The notes below the pieces were generated by a model. It was not told the DNA's origin. It searched no databases and worked only from the letters and a program-made list of their open reading frames with translations. A stretch of DNA of 64,000 nucleotides from Trinickia soli (GTDB lineage: Bacteria > Pseudomonadota > Gammaproteobacteria > Burkholderiales > Burkholderiaceae). Both the position numbers and the translations under genes were made by a program. Below are positions 8,448-17,402 of the stretch, one piece after another. The stretch lies in contig NZ_PNYB01000015.1 in NCBI RefSeq assembly GCF_002879855.1, positions 1 through 64,000 of the forward strand, read 5' to 3'. Numbering within the stretch: position 1 is the stretch's first letter; every line of letters begins with the position of its first letter.

Positions 8448-10214
8448 TCAGAAAGTTTGCCAAGTGGCGTCGGACGCTCCGCTAACTGCAGGCATCGGCG
8501 CACCCGTTTTGCGCAGATCGAGCGCAGGCGCTGTTCTGGCGGGCCTCACCACTGCGGGCCGCGACGGTTTGCCCGGCCGCGGGGCGCTCGCGCGCCTCGC
8601 CGCACCCGTCGCCACGGGACGCGTCGTCGGCGTGACGCGGGCCGCTTCGCCAAGCTGGAAGAACGCGATCGACTCATTCAACAGGCGACCTTGGTCTTCG
8701 AGCGACTTCGACGCCGCAGCGGCTTCTTCGACCAACGCAGCATTCTGTTGCGTGACTTCATCCATTTGCGTGATCGCATGGTTGACTTGCTCGATGCCTC
8801 GGCTTTGCTCGTTCGAAGCAGCCGCGATCTCGCCCATGATGTCAGTCACGCGTGCCACCGCTTGCGTCACTTCGGCCATCGTCTCACCCGCCGTGCCCGC
8901 GAGCGCGGAGCCGTCGTGGATCTTCTGCACGGAAGCGCCGATCAACTCCTTGATCTCTTTTGCCGCGCTCGACGAGCGTTGCGCCAGCGAACGCACCTCG
9001 CTCGCGACAACCGCAAAGCCGCGCCCTTGTTCGCCGGCGCGAGCGGCTTCGACCGCCGCGTTTAACGCAAGGATGTTCGTTTGAAAAGCGATGCCTTCGA
9101 TAAGTCCAGTGATATCGGCGATCTTCGACGAGCTCTCACTGATTTCGGTCATCGTCGTCACGACCTGGCCGACGACGTTGCTGCCCTTGGCCGCCACATC
9201 CGACGCGTTGGCCGCCAGTGCGCTGGCCTGTTGCGCGTTTTCGGCGTTCTGCTTCACGGTGGACGTCAATTCCTCCATGCTCGATGCAGTTTCCTCGAGC
9301 GATGCCGCTTGCTCTTCCGTTCTCGACGAAAGGTCCACGTTGCCCGCTGCGATCTGGCTCGAACCGGTCGCAATGTTGTCGGCCGTGGCGCGCACCTGCC
9401 CGATCAACTTCACGAGGCCGGTCTGCATCGCCGACATCGATACCAGCACGCTGCCTCGCGGCGCTTGCTCTGCACCGGGCACGGGGCTCAGATCGCCGTC
9501 CGCGATGCGTCGGGTGATATCCGACAGCTCGGCCGGCTCGGCGCCCAGCGCTCGCGTAATACCGCGCGTAATGGTCCATGCGGCAAGAATCGCCGCTATG
9601 ACGCTGGCTACGCAAATGCCGAGCAGCAACGCACGTTGACGCTGATAGGACTCCCCGGTCACTTCGACTTTGTGCTGCGCACGCGACTCCGTGTACCTGG
9701 CGAATTCATCACTCGCCTTGACGAGTTCGGCGAGCAGCGGCCGACATTTCTCGTCGATCTTCGTCACTGCTTCATCGTGCCTGCCGTTGAGCGCATCGTT
9801 CTCGATGTCGGCCGCCACAGGACGATACAGACGCTCTATACGATTTATTTCGGCGATCAGCGCCCTGGCTTTTTCCGTCGTATCGACCCCGGATGTCGCA
9901 AGCTCGTTGAGCTTTTTGAGCGATGACTGCACGTCACTGTCGGCACGTTGCACCGCGGCTTTCTCCGCCTCCACGTCTGCCGGCTTCGTCACGAGCACCA
10001 GATTGCGCGCGGCAATCGCGCGCCGATCGACCGCTGTTCGCACTTCGGCGGCCCTGCGTGCTCGCGCATCGACGCCATTCACGTATGTCGAAAAGCTGTC
10101 ATTGATATCGTTCAGCGCATACAGCGCGAGCCCGGAAACAAGCATAACCAGCGTCGCGAAAACGCCAAAGCCGAGCGAAAGCTTTGCCTTGACCGTCATT
10201 TGATTGAAACTCAT
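8448..10214 (-). CDS. Methyl-accepting chemotaxis protein with C-terminal receptor-tether pentapeptide
   Basis: A 588-aa transmembrane chemoreceptor. TM1 is at about 12-33, a periplasmic four-helix-bundle type ligand domain spans about 35-190, TM2 is at about 195-216, then HAMP and a long methyl-accepting coiled coil. The signalling tip [21 protein letters not shown] is intact. The protein ends in TWQTF, matching the xWxxF pentapeptide that binds CheR/CheB, so it probably belongs to a high-abundance receptor class adapted by methylation. It lies downstream of motAB-like genes on the same strand but with a 278-nt gap and probably its own promoter. Its ligand is unknown. Confidence 0.92.
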   Translation of the reverse strand: MSFNQMTVKAKLSLGFGVFATLVMLVSGLALYALNDINDSFSTYVNGVDARARRAAEVRTAVDRRAIAARNLVLVTKPADVEAEKAAVQRADSDVQSSLKKLNELATSGVDTTEKARALIAEINRIERLYRPVAADIENDALNGRHDEAVTKIDEKCRPLLAELVKASDEFARYTESRAQHKVEVTGESYQRQRALLLGICVASVIAAILAAWTITRGITRALGAEPAELSDITRRIADGDLSPVPGAEQAPRGSVLVSMSAMQTGLVKLIGQVRATADNIATGSSQIAAGNVDLSSRTEEQAASLEETASSMEELTSTVKQNAENAQQASALAANASDVAAKGSNVVGQVVTTMTEISESSSKIADITGLIEGIAFQTNILALNAAVEAARAGEQGRGFAVVASEVRSLAQRSSSAAKEIKELIGASVQKIHDGSALAGTAGETMAEVTQAVARVTDIMGEIAAASNEQSRGIEQVNHAITQMDEVTQQNAALVEEAAAASKSLEDQGRLLNESIAFFQLGEAARVTPTTRPVATGAARRASAPRPGKPSRPAVVRPARTAPALDLRKTGAPMPAVSGASDATWQTF

Positions 10215-10492
10215 AAGAAGACTCCTTTACGCGAGACGCGAGCGGGGCGACGCGACTGCCGCGGCGCTACAAGTGCATATCGACGCCCCGGATCGATGAT
10301 TGAAGACTGTTCTCTGGCTCCCAAACGTTTGCGTCAGGGATTCGGAGCAGTAGGACTTTCCCGATCAATCGGTGGAATCAAGTGAATGCGACATCGCCGC
10401 GCTGATGAGCGCCGAGGTACGCGGAACAGTCAAGCAAAAACGGCTTGAGCCGCGGTGAGGCCACCCGGCCACGATTGGCATGCCATCCGCGC

Positions 10493-11188
10493 TCAGTACT
10501 GAACGAGGATCGTCACACGACGATTGGCCGCGCGCGCGGCCACGTCGTCGCCCAGCACGAGCGGCACGTTATCGGCGCGGCCAACGGCCGCAAGCCGATG
10601 GGGCTCGATACCTTTATCGACAAAGAAGCGTACAACCGCACCTGCACGCGCAGCCGAGAGCTCCCAATTGGAGGCGTATTTGCCGTTTGAGATCGGCACG
10701 CTGTCGGTGTGTCCTTCGACCAGGATGTTCCTGCCCGTATGATCGGCAAGCACCCGTTCAACGCGATCGAGGACGTCGATCGAGTCGGGCAACAATCGCG
10801 CATCGCCCGAGTTGAACAGCACCTTGGCGTTGATCGCGATTTCGACGCCCTGCGTCGATTCGGTCACTGTAATCGCGTGCTCGTCGCTGAGCGGTTTGAG
10901 CAGCGCGACAAGCGTTGCGCGTGCGGCCTTGCGGGCGTCGGCCGCCGTGTTCGTCGCGGCCTGCACCCGTGCGCTGGCGGCCTGCGCTTCGAACTTCCTG
11001 GTCTGCAAATCGCGGTCTTTCGCGAGTTCCAGCACATAGAGCGCAAGAAAAAACACCATCAACGTCGTGATGAGATCAGCGTACGAGATCAGCCAGCGTT
11101 CGGCGTGCTCGTGCTCATGCTCATAATCGTGCGCGTCATGCCCGATCTCGCTCGCAGCCAGACGTTTTCCATCGGCGAGAGTACTCAT
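10493..11188 (-). CDS. MotB/OmpA-like stator protein
   Basis: A 231-aa stator B-subunit. One transmembrane helix (about 33-53) carries the conserved proton-carrying Asp in SYADLITTLMVFFLALY. A linker of about 60 residues follows, then an OmpA-type peptidoglycan-binding domain with LVEGHTDSVPISNG and AANRRVTILV. It is shorter than E. coli MotB (308 aa). The N-terminus is His/Glu/Asp-rich (GHDAHDYEHEHEHAE), unusual before the helix. Upstream are the MotA-like and CNB/FliG-C-like genes on the same strand with 80-100-nt gaps. The pair should form a proton-driven stator; whether it drives the flagellum or something else is open because no flagellar gene is nearby. Confidence 0.88.
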   Translation of the reverse strand: MSTLADGKRLAASEIGHDAHDYEHEHEHAERWLISYADLITTLMVFFLALYVLELAKDRDLQTRKFEAQAASARVQAATNTAADARKAARATLVALLKPLSDEHAITVTESTQGVEIAINAKVLFNSGDARLLPDSIDVLDRVERVLADHTGRNILVEGHTDSVPISNGKYASNWELSAARAGAVVRFFVDKGIEPHRLAAVGRADNVPLVLGDDVAARAANRRVTILVQY

Positions 11189-11276
11189 TGGCGCTCGCTC
11201 CGTGCAAACAAGTGCGTCAGAAACATAGAAGGACCCGGCAGAAAGCGCGATATCGCCATGCGATGCCCGTCACCGC

Positions 11277-12041
11277 TCAAGCCAGCGACTCCGCCGCACG
11301 TTCGCGCACTTCGGCCGCGAGGCGCGTCTCGATCGTTTGCGGCGACTCCTTGCGGGAAATCGCGAGCAAGCCATCCATATAGAGCTTGCGGAAACGCAGT
11401 TCGCTGTCCACTTGCGCCTTGATCTTGCCGTACAGTGGCAGGAACACGAGGTTGGCGAGCGCGAGCCCGTACAACGTCGCCGTGAAAGCCGTGGCGATGC
11501 CGCTGCCCAGTTGCGCCGGTTCGAGCACGTGACCCGTGACATGGATCAGGCCGAGCACGGCGCCAAGAATGCCGAACGTCGGCGCGTAGCCGCCCGCCTG
11601 CTGCCAGATGCGCGCCGCTGCCATTCGGTTGCGCTCGTAAGCCGCGAGTTCACGGTGCAGCGCGTCCTCGATCACGGCCGTCGGCACGCCGTTGGCCAGC
11701 AGTTCCAACCCGCGCTTGGCGAATGCGCTGATGCCGGTGGCGTCGATCGATTCGAATGCGAGCATGCCGTTGAGCTTCGCCTGGTCGCCCCATTCGAGCA
11801 ACATCGACAAGCTCTCCCGATCGACCTGACGCGCCTTCATGAACGCGAGATGCAGTTGCTTGATCCCGTCGAAGAAGCGCGCCCAGGTGTTTTGGATCAT
11901 GACGGCGCTCAACGTACCGCCGAGCACGATCACGAACGCCTCGCCCTGCAGCAGCGTGCTGAAATGGCCGCCTTCGAGCCAAAAGCCCACGCCTATCGCG
12001 GCTGCGCCGAACAGCGCACCGATAACGGTCAGCAAATCCAT
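11277..12041 (-). CDS. MotA-like proton-channel stator protein
   Basis: A 254-aa MotA/TolQ/ExbB superfamily protein with four predicted membrane segments: two N-terminal, then a large cytoplasmic loop, then two C-terminal. The channel Pro is in GYAPTFGILGAVLGLI. The loop carries KRGLELLANG, the region that in MotA contacts FliG. The start is ATG 12041 with AGGAG 6 nt upstream; an in-frame upstream extension is rejected as unlike the family. Size resembles MotC/MotP-type proteins rather than the 295-aa enteric MotA. Partner of the MotB-like protein encoded 88 nt downstream. Confidence 0.9.
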   Translation of the reverse strand: MDLLTVIGALFGAAAIGVGFWLEGGHFSTLLQGEAFVIVLGGTLSAVMIQNTWARFFDGIKQLHLAFMKARQVDRESLSMLLEWGDQAKLNGMLAFESIDATGISAFAKRGLELLANGVPTAVIEDALHRELAAYERNRMAAARIWQQAGGYAPTFGILGAVLGLIHVTGHVLEPAQLGSGIATAFTATLYGLALANLVFLPLYGKIKAQVDSELRFRKLYMDGLLAISRKESPQTIETRLAAEVRERAAESLA

Positions 12042-12143
12042 GAGTACTCCTAATGATTCGGCTTGCCAGGCAAGCGTTGGCCGATGCCGGCCGATTGCCG
12101 CGCGCGGGCGTGCCCCCAGCGGCACGCCCGCGCTTCGATGGCG

Positions 12144-13376
12144 TTACGCTTCGCGGCTCATGGCAACCGGCGCATGGCCGCTTGCCGCTTTGACCGAGCG
12201 AATCGTTTCGACGAAGCGCTGCTCGATATCATCGACTTCGGCCTGATCGATCTTCAGATCGCGCCGCATGACCCACGACACTTCTTTCTTGCGCGCTTCG
12301 GTCATGACCGAGAACAGCTGATCGACGATCGTCTGATCGCCCGTCGAAGCGGCGAGTTTCGCGAGGTCGTAGGTATCGGTTGCGCTGACCGCTTCGAACA
12401 GCGTCCGGTGATCGACGAGGCCAAGGTCTTCGAGCGACTTGAACTCGCCGCCGCGCGCGCGCTTCGTGAAGTAGCTGACGCCCTTCTCTTCCACGTAGCG
12501 GAGCACCTTCGTCTTGCGGAACGCGAACAGGTCTTCGGCGATCTCGTCGTGCGAAAGCTTGTTGAGGATCATCTTGCGCTCGACGCCGATCAGCGCTTCG
12601 AGATCGGACAGTTCTATCAATTCGAGCTCGCTGTTGATAGCGATGTCGAGTTCCTGATCGGCCACCTGCTGAGCGCGCTCGGTGATGCGGGCCGGATCGA
12701 ATGTGACAACCTGCCGGCTCGTCGCCGGGTCCTGTCCCGCACGCGTGTTGCCGCTGAGATGGTCGGCTCGGCCCGTCCCCAGCGAAACGAGGTTCAGGCG
12801 CTCCATGCGGCCGAGCATCGTCATCACGTGGGGTCGCGAGTGTCCCGCGATGGCGCGGCATTTCTTGATCACTTCGGGCAGCGGCACGGACACTTCATCG
12901 GATTGACCGCGACGCATGCGCGCATCCACCGAATCGCCGGCGTCTGCGCCGGCCATCAATGCGAGCACGTGGGCGTAAGAAACAATGCCGGGCAGAAAAT
13001 CGGCATGCGTGTAGGTGGCAAGCAAATCGTCCTTCTTGCGGCTGCGTCGGATCGTCGTGCGCACGATATGCCGTAGCAACGGCGACGCGCGCTCGAGTTC
13101 CTCTTCAACCATGCTCACATGCACGACTGTCAGCTGGCAGAACGCGAGCGCCTTGGCCGTGTGAGCGCGCGGTTCGGCCTGCAGCAGCACCGCTTCGCCG
13201 AAGAATTCGCCCTTGCCGAGCGTGGCCAGCACGACCTTCTTATCGTCGCAACGGGTCGAGATTTCGACTTTGCCCTCGGTGATGACATAGAGGACCGGCT
13301 CTCCGGCAAAACCCTCCGCGTAGATGACTTCGCCCGGCGCCGCGGTACGCGTCCAGGACGATCGTTGCTGGTTCAC
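12144..13376 (-). CDS. Cyclic nucleotide-binding protein with FliG-C-like repeats
   Basis: A 410-aa soluble protein. Residues about 14-99 are a cyclic-nucleotide-binding domain: GEVIYAEG, YVITEGKVEIS and the phosphate-binding cassette GEFFGEAVLLQAEPRAHTA with the cassette Arg. Residues about 160-205 look like a CRP-type winged helix. Then come two FliG-like helical repeats, LSDLEALIGVERKMILNKLS (about 256-275) and a paralogous KSLEDLGLVDHRTLFEAVSA (about 313-332), ending with VSWVMRRDLKIDQAEVDDIE, like FliG-C. GTG at 13376 is chosen because GGGGAAA lies about 9 nt upstream; a TTG 18 nt earlier is the alternative. First gene of the set with MotA- and MotB-like proteins. The FliG resemblance is my own reading of the pattern and needs profile confirmation. 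Confidence 0.75.
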   Translation of the reverse strand: MNQQRSSWTRTAAPGEVIYAEGFAGEPVLYVITEGKVEISTRCDDKKVVLATLGKGEFFGEAVLLQAEPRAHTAKALAFCQLTVVHVSMVEEELERASPLLRHIVRTTIRRSRKKDDLLATYTHADFLPGIVSYAHVLALMAGADAGDSVDARMRRGQSDEVSVPLPEVIKKCRAIAGHSRPHVMTMLGRMERLNLVSLGTGRADHLSGNTRAGQDPATSRQVVTFDPARITERAQQVADQELDIAINSELELIELSDLEALIGVERKMILNKLSHDEIAEDLFAFRKTKVLRYVEEKGVSYFTKRARGGEFKSLEDLGLVDHRTLFEAVSATDTYDLAKLAASTGDQTIVDQLFSVMTEARKKEVSWVMRRDLKIDQAEVDDIEQRFVETIRSVKAASGHAPVAMSREA

Positions 13377-13600
13377 AGTGCTTTCCCCGTTCAATTCTTT
13401 GTCGCCCTCGGTCCGCGTTACCCAACGAGCGAGGCGGTGGGCCGATTTTTCGGACGGCCCTTGCGTACGTTAACGTCCCGTCCCTTTCAATTCTTTAGGC
13501 TGCGCAAGGGCCTTGCATCGCTCTTTTGGATCAGGTAAACGCGCATCGACACCAGATGGGCACGCATGCAATCATCTGACGGTTCGCTGCCCGGCGCAGA

Positions 13601-14125
13601 TCAGCGATGGCCATGCGCGCGAGCGGCACGGGTTCGCGCAGCCTTCTTTGCTGCAGCCGAGCGCGCAGCGGCGCCCTTCGTTTGCGCCGCTTTTTTCGCC
13701 GCCGCTGAACGGCTTGCGGCTGGTCGCTTCGCAGCTGCGGTCTTCGCCTGCTTCGACACGGCCGCGTGAGATGCGCCGCGCGTGCTTTCGCGTTTGAGCA
13801 CCGACTCGGTCGTGCGCGAGCGCTTCGCTTTGCTCTCCGTGCTGGCGGAGCGGCCCGCCTTGCCCTGCCCCGCGGCGGCGTCTTTCTCGGCTTTCTTACG
13901 CGTGGCTTCGCTCGTCTGTCCCTTCTTCGGCGGTTTCAGATCGACTCCGGCGCGCCGCGCCTTCGATAGGCCGATTGCGATCGCCTGCTTCGTGGAGCGC
14001 ACGCCGTGTTTGCCACTGCGCACGTGATCGATTTCTTCTTTGACGAATTCGCCGGCCTGCGTCGACGGGGCCTTGCCTGCCCGCTTGTCCGCACGGGCAC
14101 GCGAGAGTGTTTTTCGTTCGGGCAT
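13601..14125 (-). CDS. DUF6496 protein with histone H1-like Lys/Ala-rich tail
   Basis: A 174-aa basic protein. Residues 1-70 match DUF6496: a MPERKTLSRARADKR start, TQAGEFVKEEIDHV, and HGVRSTKQAIAIGLSKARRAGV. Residues 75-174 are low complexity, with repeated AAKK, TKGAAARSAAAKKAA and K/R-A steps resembling eukaryotic H1 or bacterial nucleoid-tail proteins. That suggests DNA binding or compaction, which is inference. ATG 14125 is the start because the family begins MPERK; an in-frame extension is rejected. The gene stands alone between the motor-like set and a small secreted protein. Confidence 0.78.
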   Translation of the reverse strand: MPERKTLSRARADKRAGKAPSTQAGEFVKEEIDHVRSGKHGVRSTKQAIAIGLSKARRAGVDLKPPKKGQTSEATRKKAEKDAAAGQGKAGRSASTESKAKRSRTTESVLKRESTRGASHAAVSKQAKTAAAKRPAASRSAAAKKAAQTKGAAARSAAAKKAARTRAARAHGHR

Positions 14126-14277
14126 GAGACGCCTCCATAAAACGAATGACGATGCCTTTCGTGACGCAACGTGTGTGCCCGCGACGCCCGCCCCAAACGA
14201 AAGCTGCCCGCACACCGGACAGGCATGCGGGCAGCGGGACACGCTTCTACGAGAGGCTGATAATGCGCCGTGATTGG

Positions 14278-14673
14278 CTATTGACGCTGACGTTGCTGCA
14301 GATACTGCCTGACGTCGCTCATCGTCACGCGGCCACTATGCGCCGTGTCGATTTCGTCGAAGTGTTTGGCGATGTATCCGAGACCGTTCGTTTGCGCCTG
14401 CGCCTTCGTGATCGCAGCGCCGTTGCTGAGCACCGTGTTCGCGCCAAGGCGTGCCTCCAGGCGTTGCTGCGCCTGCTGCTGCAGGTCGCTGCCCGTGCTC
14501 GGCATGACCGCGGCCGCCCGTGTGCGCGGAAAATAGGGGCCGTCCACGCCGCCGCCACGGTTGGGCAGGTTTGCGGGCGCGACCGCTTGCAGCGCAGCCG
14601 CATGGGCCGCGCCGGCTATCACGGTCAGTGCAATGAAGGGAGAAAGTCGTCGCAGCATATCGATGGGTGACAT
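14278..14673 (-). CDS. Small secreted EF-hand-like protein
   Basis: A 131-aa protein with a signal peptide (about 1-26: hydrophobic FIALTVIAGAAHA, cleavage near AHA-A). The C-terminal half has one EF-hand-like helix-loop-helix: FDEIDTAHSGRVTMSDVRQYL, with loop D-T-A-H-S-G-R-V-T-M-S-D. The loop keeps positions 1, 6 and 12 in degenerate form (D, G, D), so calcium binding is doubtful. An ATG 15 nt downstream (MLRR) is an alternative start. Probably periplasmic. Related small EF-hand proteins are common in Burkholderia-type genomes but the role is not known to me. Confidence 0.65.
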   Translation of the reverse strand: MSPIDMLRRLSPFIALTVIAGAAHAAALQAVAPANLPNRGGGVDGPYFPRTRAAAVMPSTGSDLQQQAQQRLEARLGANTVLSNGAAITKAQAQTNGLGYIAKHFDEIDTAHSGRVTMSDVRQYLQQRQRQ

Positions 14674-14720
14674 GATCCGCTCGCTATAGGAAATTAGCCG
14701 AAATTACGCGCTTTCGCCGG

Positions 14721-16556
14721 TTACTGCGCGGACGATTGCGCAGCCAGCGTCGCCGTGCCCGCGGGGTTCTCGTCGCCCCACGGCGGCGGCAACATCCAGA
14801 GCCCCAGTGCGCCGGGCGCCGGCTGCCCGGCATAGAAGTCGCGCAGGTCCGATTTCATCTTCGGACGTGCGCTGTCGTCGAGATAAGTCATGTGGCCGCC
14901 GGGATAGAACGTCACCTGCAGGTTCGGATTCAAGCCGGGCACCGTCTGCAAGCGCGCGAGTTGCTTTTCGGTGTTGAAGAACGGCGTCGCCAGATCGTGG
15001 TAGCCGTTCAACGCAAGCACCTTCAGCTGAGGATTGAGCTCGATGGCCGCCAACAGATCGGGGATCGTATCGGGCAGCGGCTGGCCGTCATGCGAGAAGT
15101 CCCATGCGTAGATGATCGCGTCGTTCAACGTCATGTAGGTGGCATTCGGCGCCGTGTAGCCCAGGTAGTTCGGCATCTGCTTAGCAAGCGCATTGGTAAA
15201 CGGCTGCGAGATCAGAATGTCCGACGGGTCGCCGTCCGCCTGCAGACGCGGATCGGAATCGGGCAACGATACGCGCCCGTCATAGCGGCCGATCGTGGTG
15301 CCCGGCAGCAGTTCGCTATTGAACGGGTTGATATTGAAGTATCCGTTGAGCGCCTGGAACGACAACCCTGACGACCAAGTCCACGAAGCCAGCGTCGGCG
15401 CGCTCGGGAACACCGGGGTGCCCAGGAACGTCGGGACGCCCAATTGGCTCAGCACCCACGACTGCGCGTACTGCTTGAACTGCTGATAGTGCGTCGTCGC
15501 GAACAACTCCGATTGGAACGCGAACAAGGCCGGATCGACCTGCACCGGCAGCGCCGTTTGCTTGAAGTACGAGGCGACCGCCGCGTAGCCGGGGTAGTAG
15601 CCGCTCAGCGTATCGGTGTCGAGCTTGAGCGCATTCATGTCGATCGTATTGCCGCTCAGGATCGCGACGGCTTCAATGGCATCGGCGAAATAGTTCAGGA
15701 TCGACGACTGCAGCATGATGCCCGTCAAATGCACGCCGGCCGATTCAAGCGAGAGCGCAAGCATGTCCGTGCGCGGTGTGCCGTACGATTCGCCGTACAG
15801 GTACAGCGGGGAATTCGTGCGATTGTTCTTCGCGATATAGCGCCGAATGAAGTCACGCATGACGGTGACATCGGCATCGCTGCCCCAGAACTTCTGGTTC
15901 GTGTTCGGCGCAATCGCTTCGGACAGCCCCGTACCCGGCGGATCGATGAAGACCATATCGGTCGTATCGATCAGACTCTCGGCGTTCTGCGCGAGTGGGA
16001 AGTTCGGCCAGTTCGTCATCAGCGGGTCGGGCGTGACCACGCGCGTCGGCGCAAACGAGCCGAGCCGAAGCCAAATCGACGAGGAGCCGGGGCCGCCGTT
16101 ATAGAAGAACGTCACGGGCCGCGGTTTGCCGTTCTTGCTCGGCGCCGTGTAGGCGACGTACGACATCGTTGCTTCGGCATTGCCGCCGAGGTCGGATGCG
16201 GTCAAATGCCCCGTCGTCGTCGTGTAGTGCATGGCCTTGCCGCCCGCATTCCACACGTGATGCATGACGGCCGCGTTTTCGTTGACCTGTGTCGAATCGA
16301 GGCTATCGCCCGCGCTCGCCTTGTATGCAATGGAATCGCTGTAAGGTTGATCGGCCGCTGCCTGCTGCTGATTGGCAACCTCGGATTGCGCAGCCGCAAC
16401 CTGCTGCGCGTTTGCGCTCGTCGCCATCGACGAACCGCTGTCGTCGCCGCCGCATCCGGCAAGCACAAGCGCCGCCGCCGCGATGGCGGTGAGCCAGAGC
16501 CCGCCGCCGTAGCGACGCTCGAGGCCCGGGGTACCACTCCTATCTCGCTTCTTCAT
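14721..16556 (-). CDS. Serine carboxypeptidase-like (peptidase S10) lipoprotein
   Basis: A 611-aa protein exported as a lipoprotein: hydrophobic LTAIAAAALVLAGC with lipobox LAGC and Cys35. It has the S10 alpha/beta-hydrolase signature: oxyanion segment NGGPGSSS (about 153-160), nucleophile Ser257 in YGESYGT, and near the C-terminus LNGYHDLATPF (Asp) and YPGGHMTYLDD (His). All triad members are thus present. S10 enzymes remove C-terminal residues at acidic pH or act as acyltransferases. ATG 16556 is chosen because it gives a proper signal sequence; an upstream in-frame ATG would add 31 non-signal residues. It is downstream of a long AT-richer intergenic region and apparently monocistronic. Confidence 0.86.
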   Translation of the reverse strand: MKKRDRSGTPGLERRYGGGLWLTAIAAAALVLAGCGGDDSGSSMATSANAQQVAAAQSEVANQQQAAADQPYSDSIAYKASAGDSLDSTQVNENAAVMHHVWNAGGKAMHYTTTTGHLTASDLGGNAEATMSYVAYTAPSKNGKPRPVTFFYNGGPGSSSIWLRLGSFAPTRVVTPDPLMTNWPNFPLAQNAESLIDTTDMVFIDPPGTGLSEAIAPNTNQKFWGSDADVTVMRDFIRRYIAKNNRTNSPLYLYGESYGTPRTDMLALSLESAGVHLTGIMLQSSILNYFADAIEAVAILSGNTIDMNALKLDTDTLSGYYPGYAAVASYFKQTALPVQVDPALFAFQSELFATTHYQQFKQYAQSWVLSQLGVPTFLGTPVFPSAPTLASWTWSSGLSFQALNGYFNINPFNSELLPGTTIGRYDGRVSLPDSDPRLQADGDPSDILISQPFTNALAKQMPNYLGYTAPNATYMTLNDAIIYAWDFSHDGQPLPDTIPDLLAAIELNPQLKVLALNGYHDLATPFFNTEKQLARLQTVPGLNPNLQVTFYPGGHMTYLDDSARPKMKSDLRDFYAGQPAPGALGLWMLPPPWGDENPAGTATLAAQSSAQ

Positions 16557-17078
16557 TTTTGTCCTTGGTAGTTGAGTTGCCGTTTCTCGATGACCGCCCG
16601 CCGCCACACGCCTTTTTTTCAGCGCGTAATACGCGACGACGGTCGACATTCAGCCCTCTTTTCGATTACGACCAAGAGCCTGCTATCGAACCGCACAAAT
16701 GACTACTGAGTGACGCGAAACGTCTGTGGAGCGATTTACTGAATTTCGGATGACATTGCAGATATGCCGTAGAGGGCGGCGTTAGAAAATTATGCGCGTT
16801 CCAAATCAATGTCAAGACGCAGCGCGGCTAAGCCCTTTCGCGCGTTTCCGCCGACGTCGGCCGCACTACGAAACGCCGTCGGAACTGGTTTATTTGCGAT
16901 TTATTTGCGAACGAATACGTTTTTTTAGAAAGCAGTAAGCCGATCGTCAATAAAGATATAAAGGTCTTTCTGGTTTATTTTTGGCGATCTGCCGTCCATA
17001 GTTTCCAGACAAAATGTTGCGCAAAAGGACAAACGATCGGAATTGGCGGCACGAAGATTGCGACGAGCTCCCATATCG
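16557..17078. promoter_or_regulatory. Long AT-rich intergenic region upstream of the S10 lipoprotein gene
   Basis: 522 nt without a gene, clearly more AT-rich than its neighbours (especially 16740-17010). It includes a tandem 11-bp repeat TTTATTTGCGA at 16889-16899 and 16900-16910. It should contain the promoter of the minus-strand S10 gene and possibly the terminator of thioredoxin. No RNA gene was recognised. Confidence 0.35.
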
Positions 17079-17402
17079 TCAGCGCAGCGCCGCCACGCCT
17101 TCATCCACGGCGCCGGCATCCATGGGTCGCACCACTCGCGCGACTTCCACGCCGTCGCGCAGAAAGATCAACGTCGGCCAAAGCTTGACCTTGAACGAGC
17201 GCCCCAGGGGACGCCCCGGGCCATCTTCGATTTTGATGTGGCGCAACCCGGGCGCACGGGCGAGCGCCTCTGCGATCGCGGGCTGCGCGCCCTGGCAATA
17301 ACCGCACCAATCAGTGCCGAATTCGAGTACGGTCGCGCCCGTCAGCGCTTCCACTTCGGCGCGGGTAGGCGCCGTCTTCGCATAGCTGTTCTCTGCCGTC
17401 AT
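17079..17402 (-). CDS. Thioredoxin family protein
   Basis: A 107-aa single-domain thioredoxin-fold protein with active site WCGYC (W-C-G-Y-C, in FGTDWCGYCQGAQPAIAEAL) rather than the canonical WCGPC. The cis-Pro is in KLWPTLIFLRDG. No signal peptide, so it should be cytoplasmic. The G-Y dipeptide differs from housekeeping TrxA and resembles glutaredoxin-like CxYC sites, so redox potential and partners may differ. ATG 17402 is chosen; upstream frame extension lacks family character. It is isolated, divergent from the BON-protein gene. Confidence 0.85.
   Translation of the reverse strand: MTAENSYAKTAPTRAEVEALTGATVLEFGTDWCGYCQGAQPAIAEALARAPGLRHIKIEDGPGRPLGRSFKVKLWPTLIFLRDGVEVARVVRPMDAGAVDEGVAALR

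Noticed and set aside
10493-12041. Zorya-type anti-phage system (ZorAB-like stator)
   Set aside because: ZorA has a long coiled-coil tail and Zorya needs ZorC/ZorD or ZorE; here the MotA-like protein is short and the third gene is a CNB/FliG-C-like protein. No defence genes flank it.
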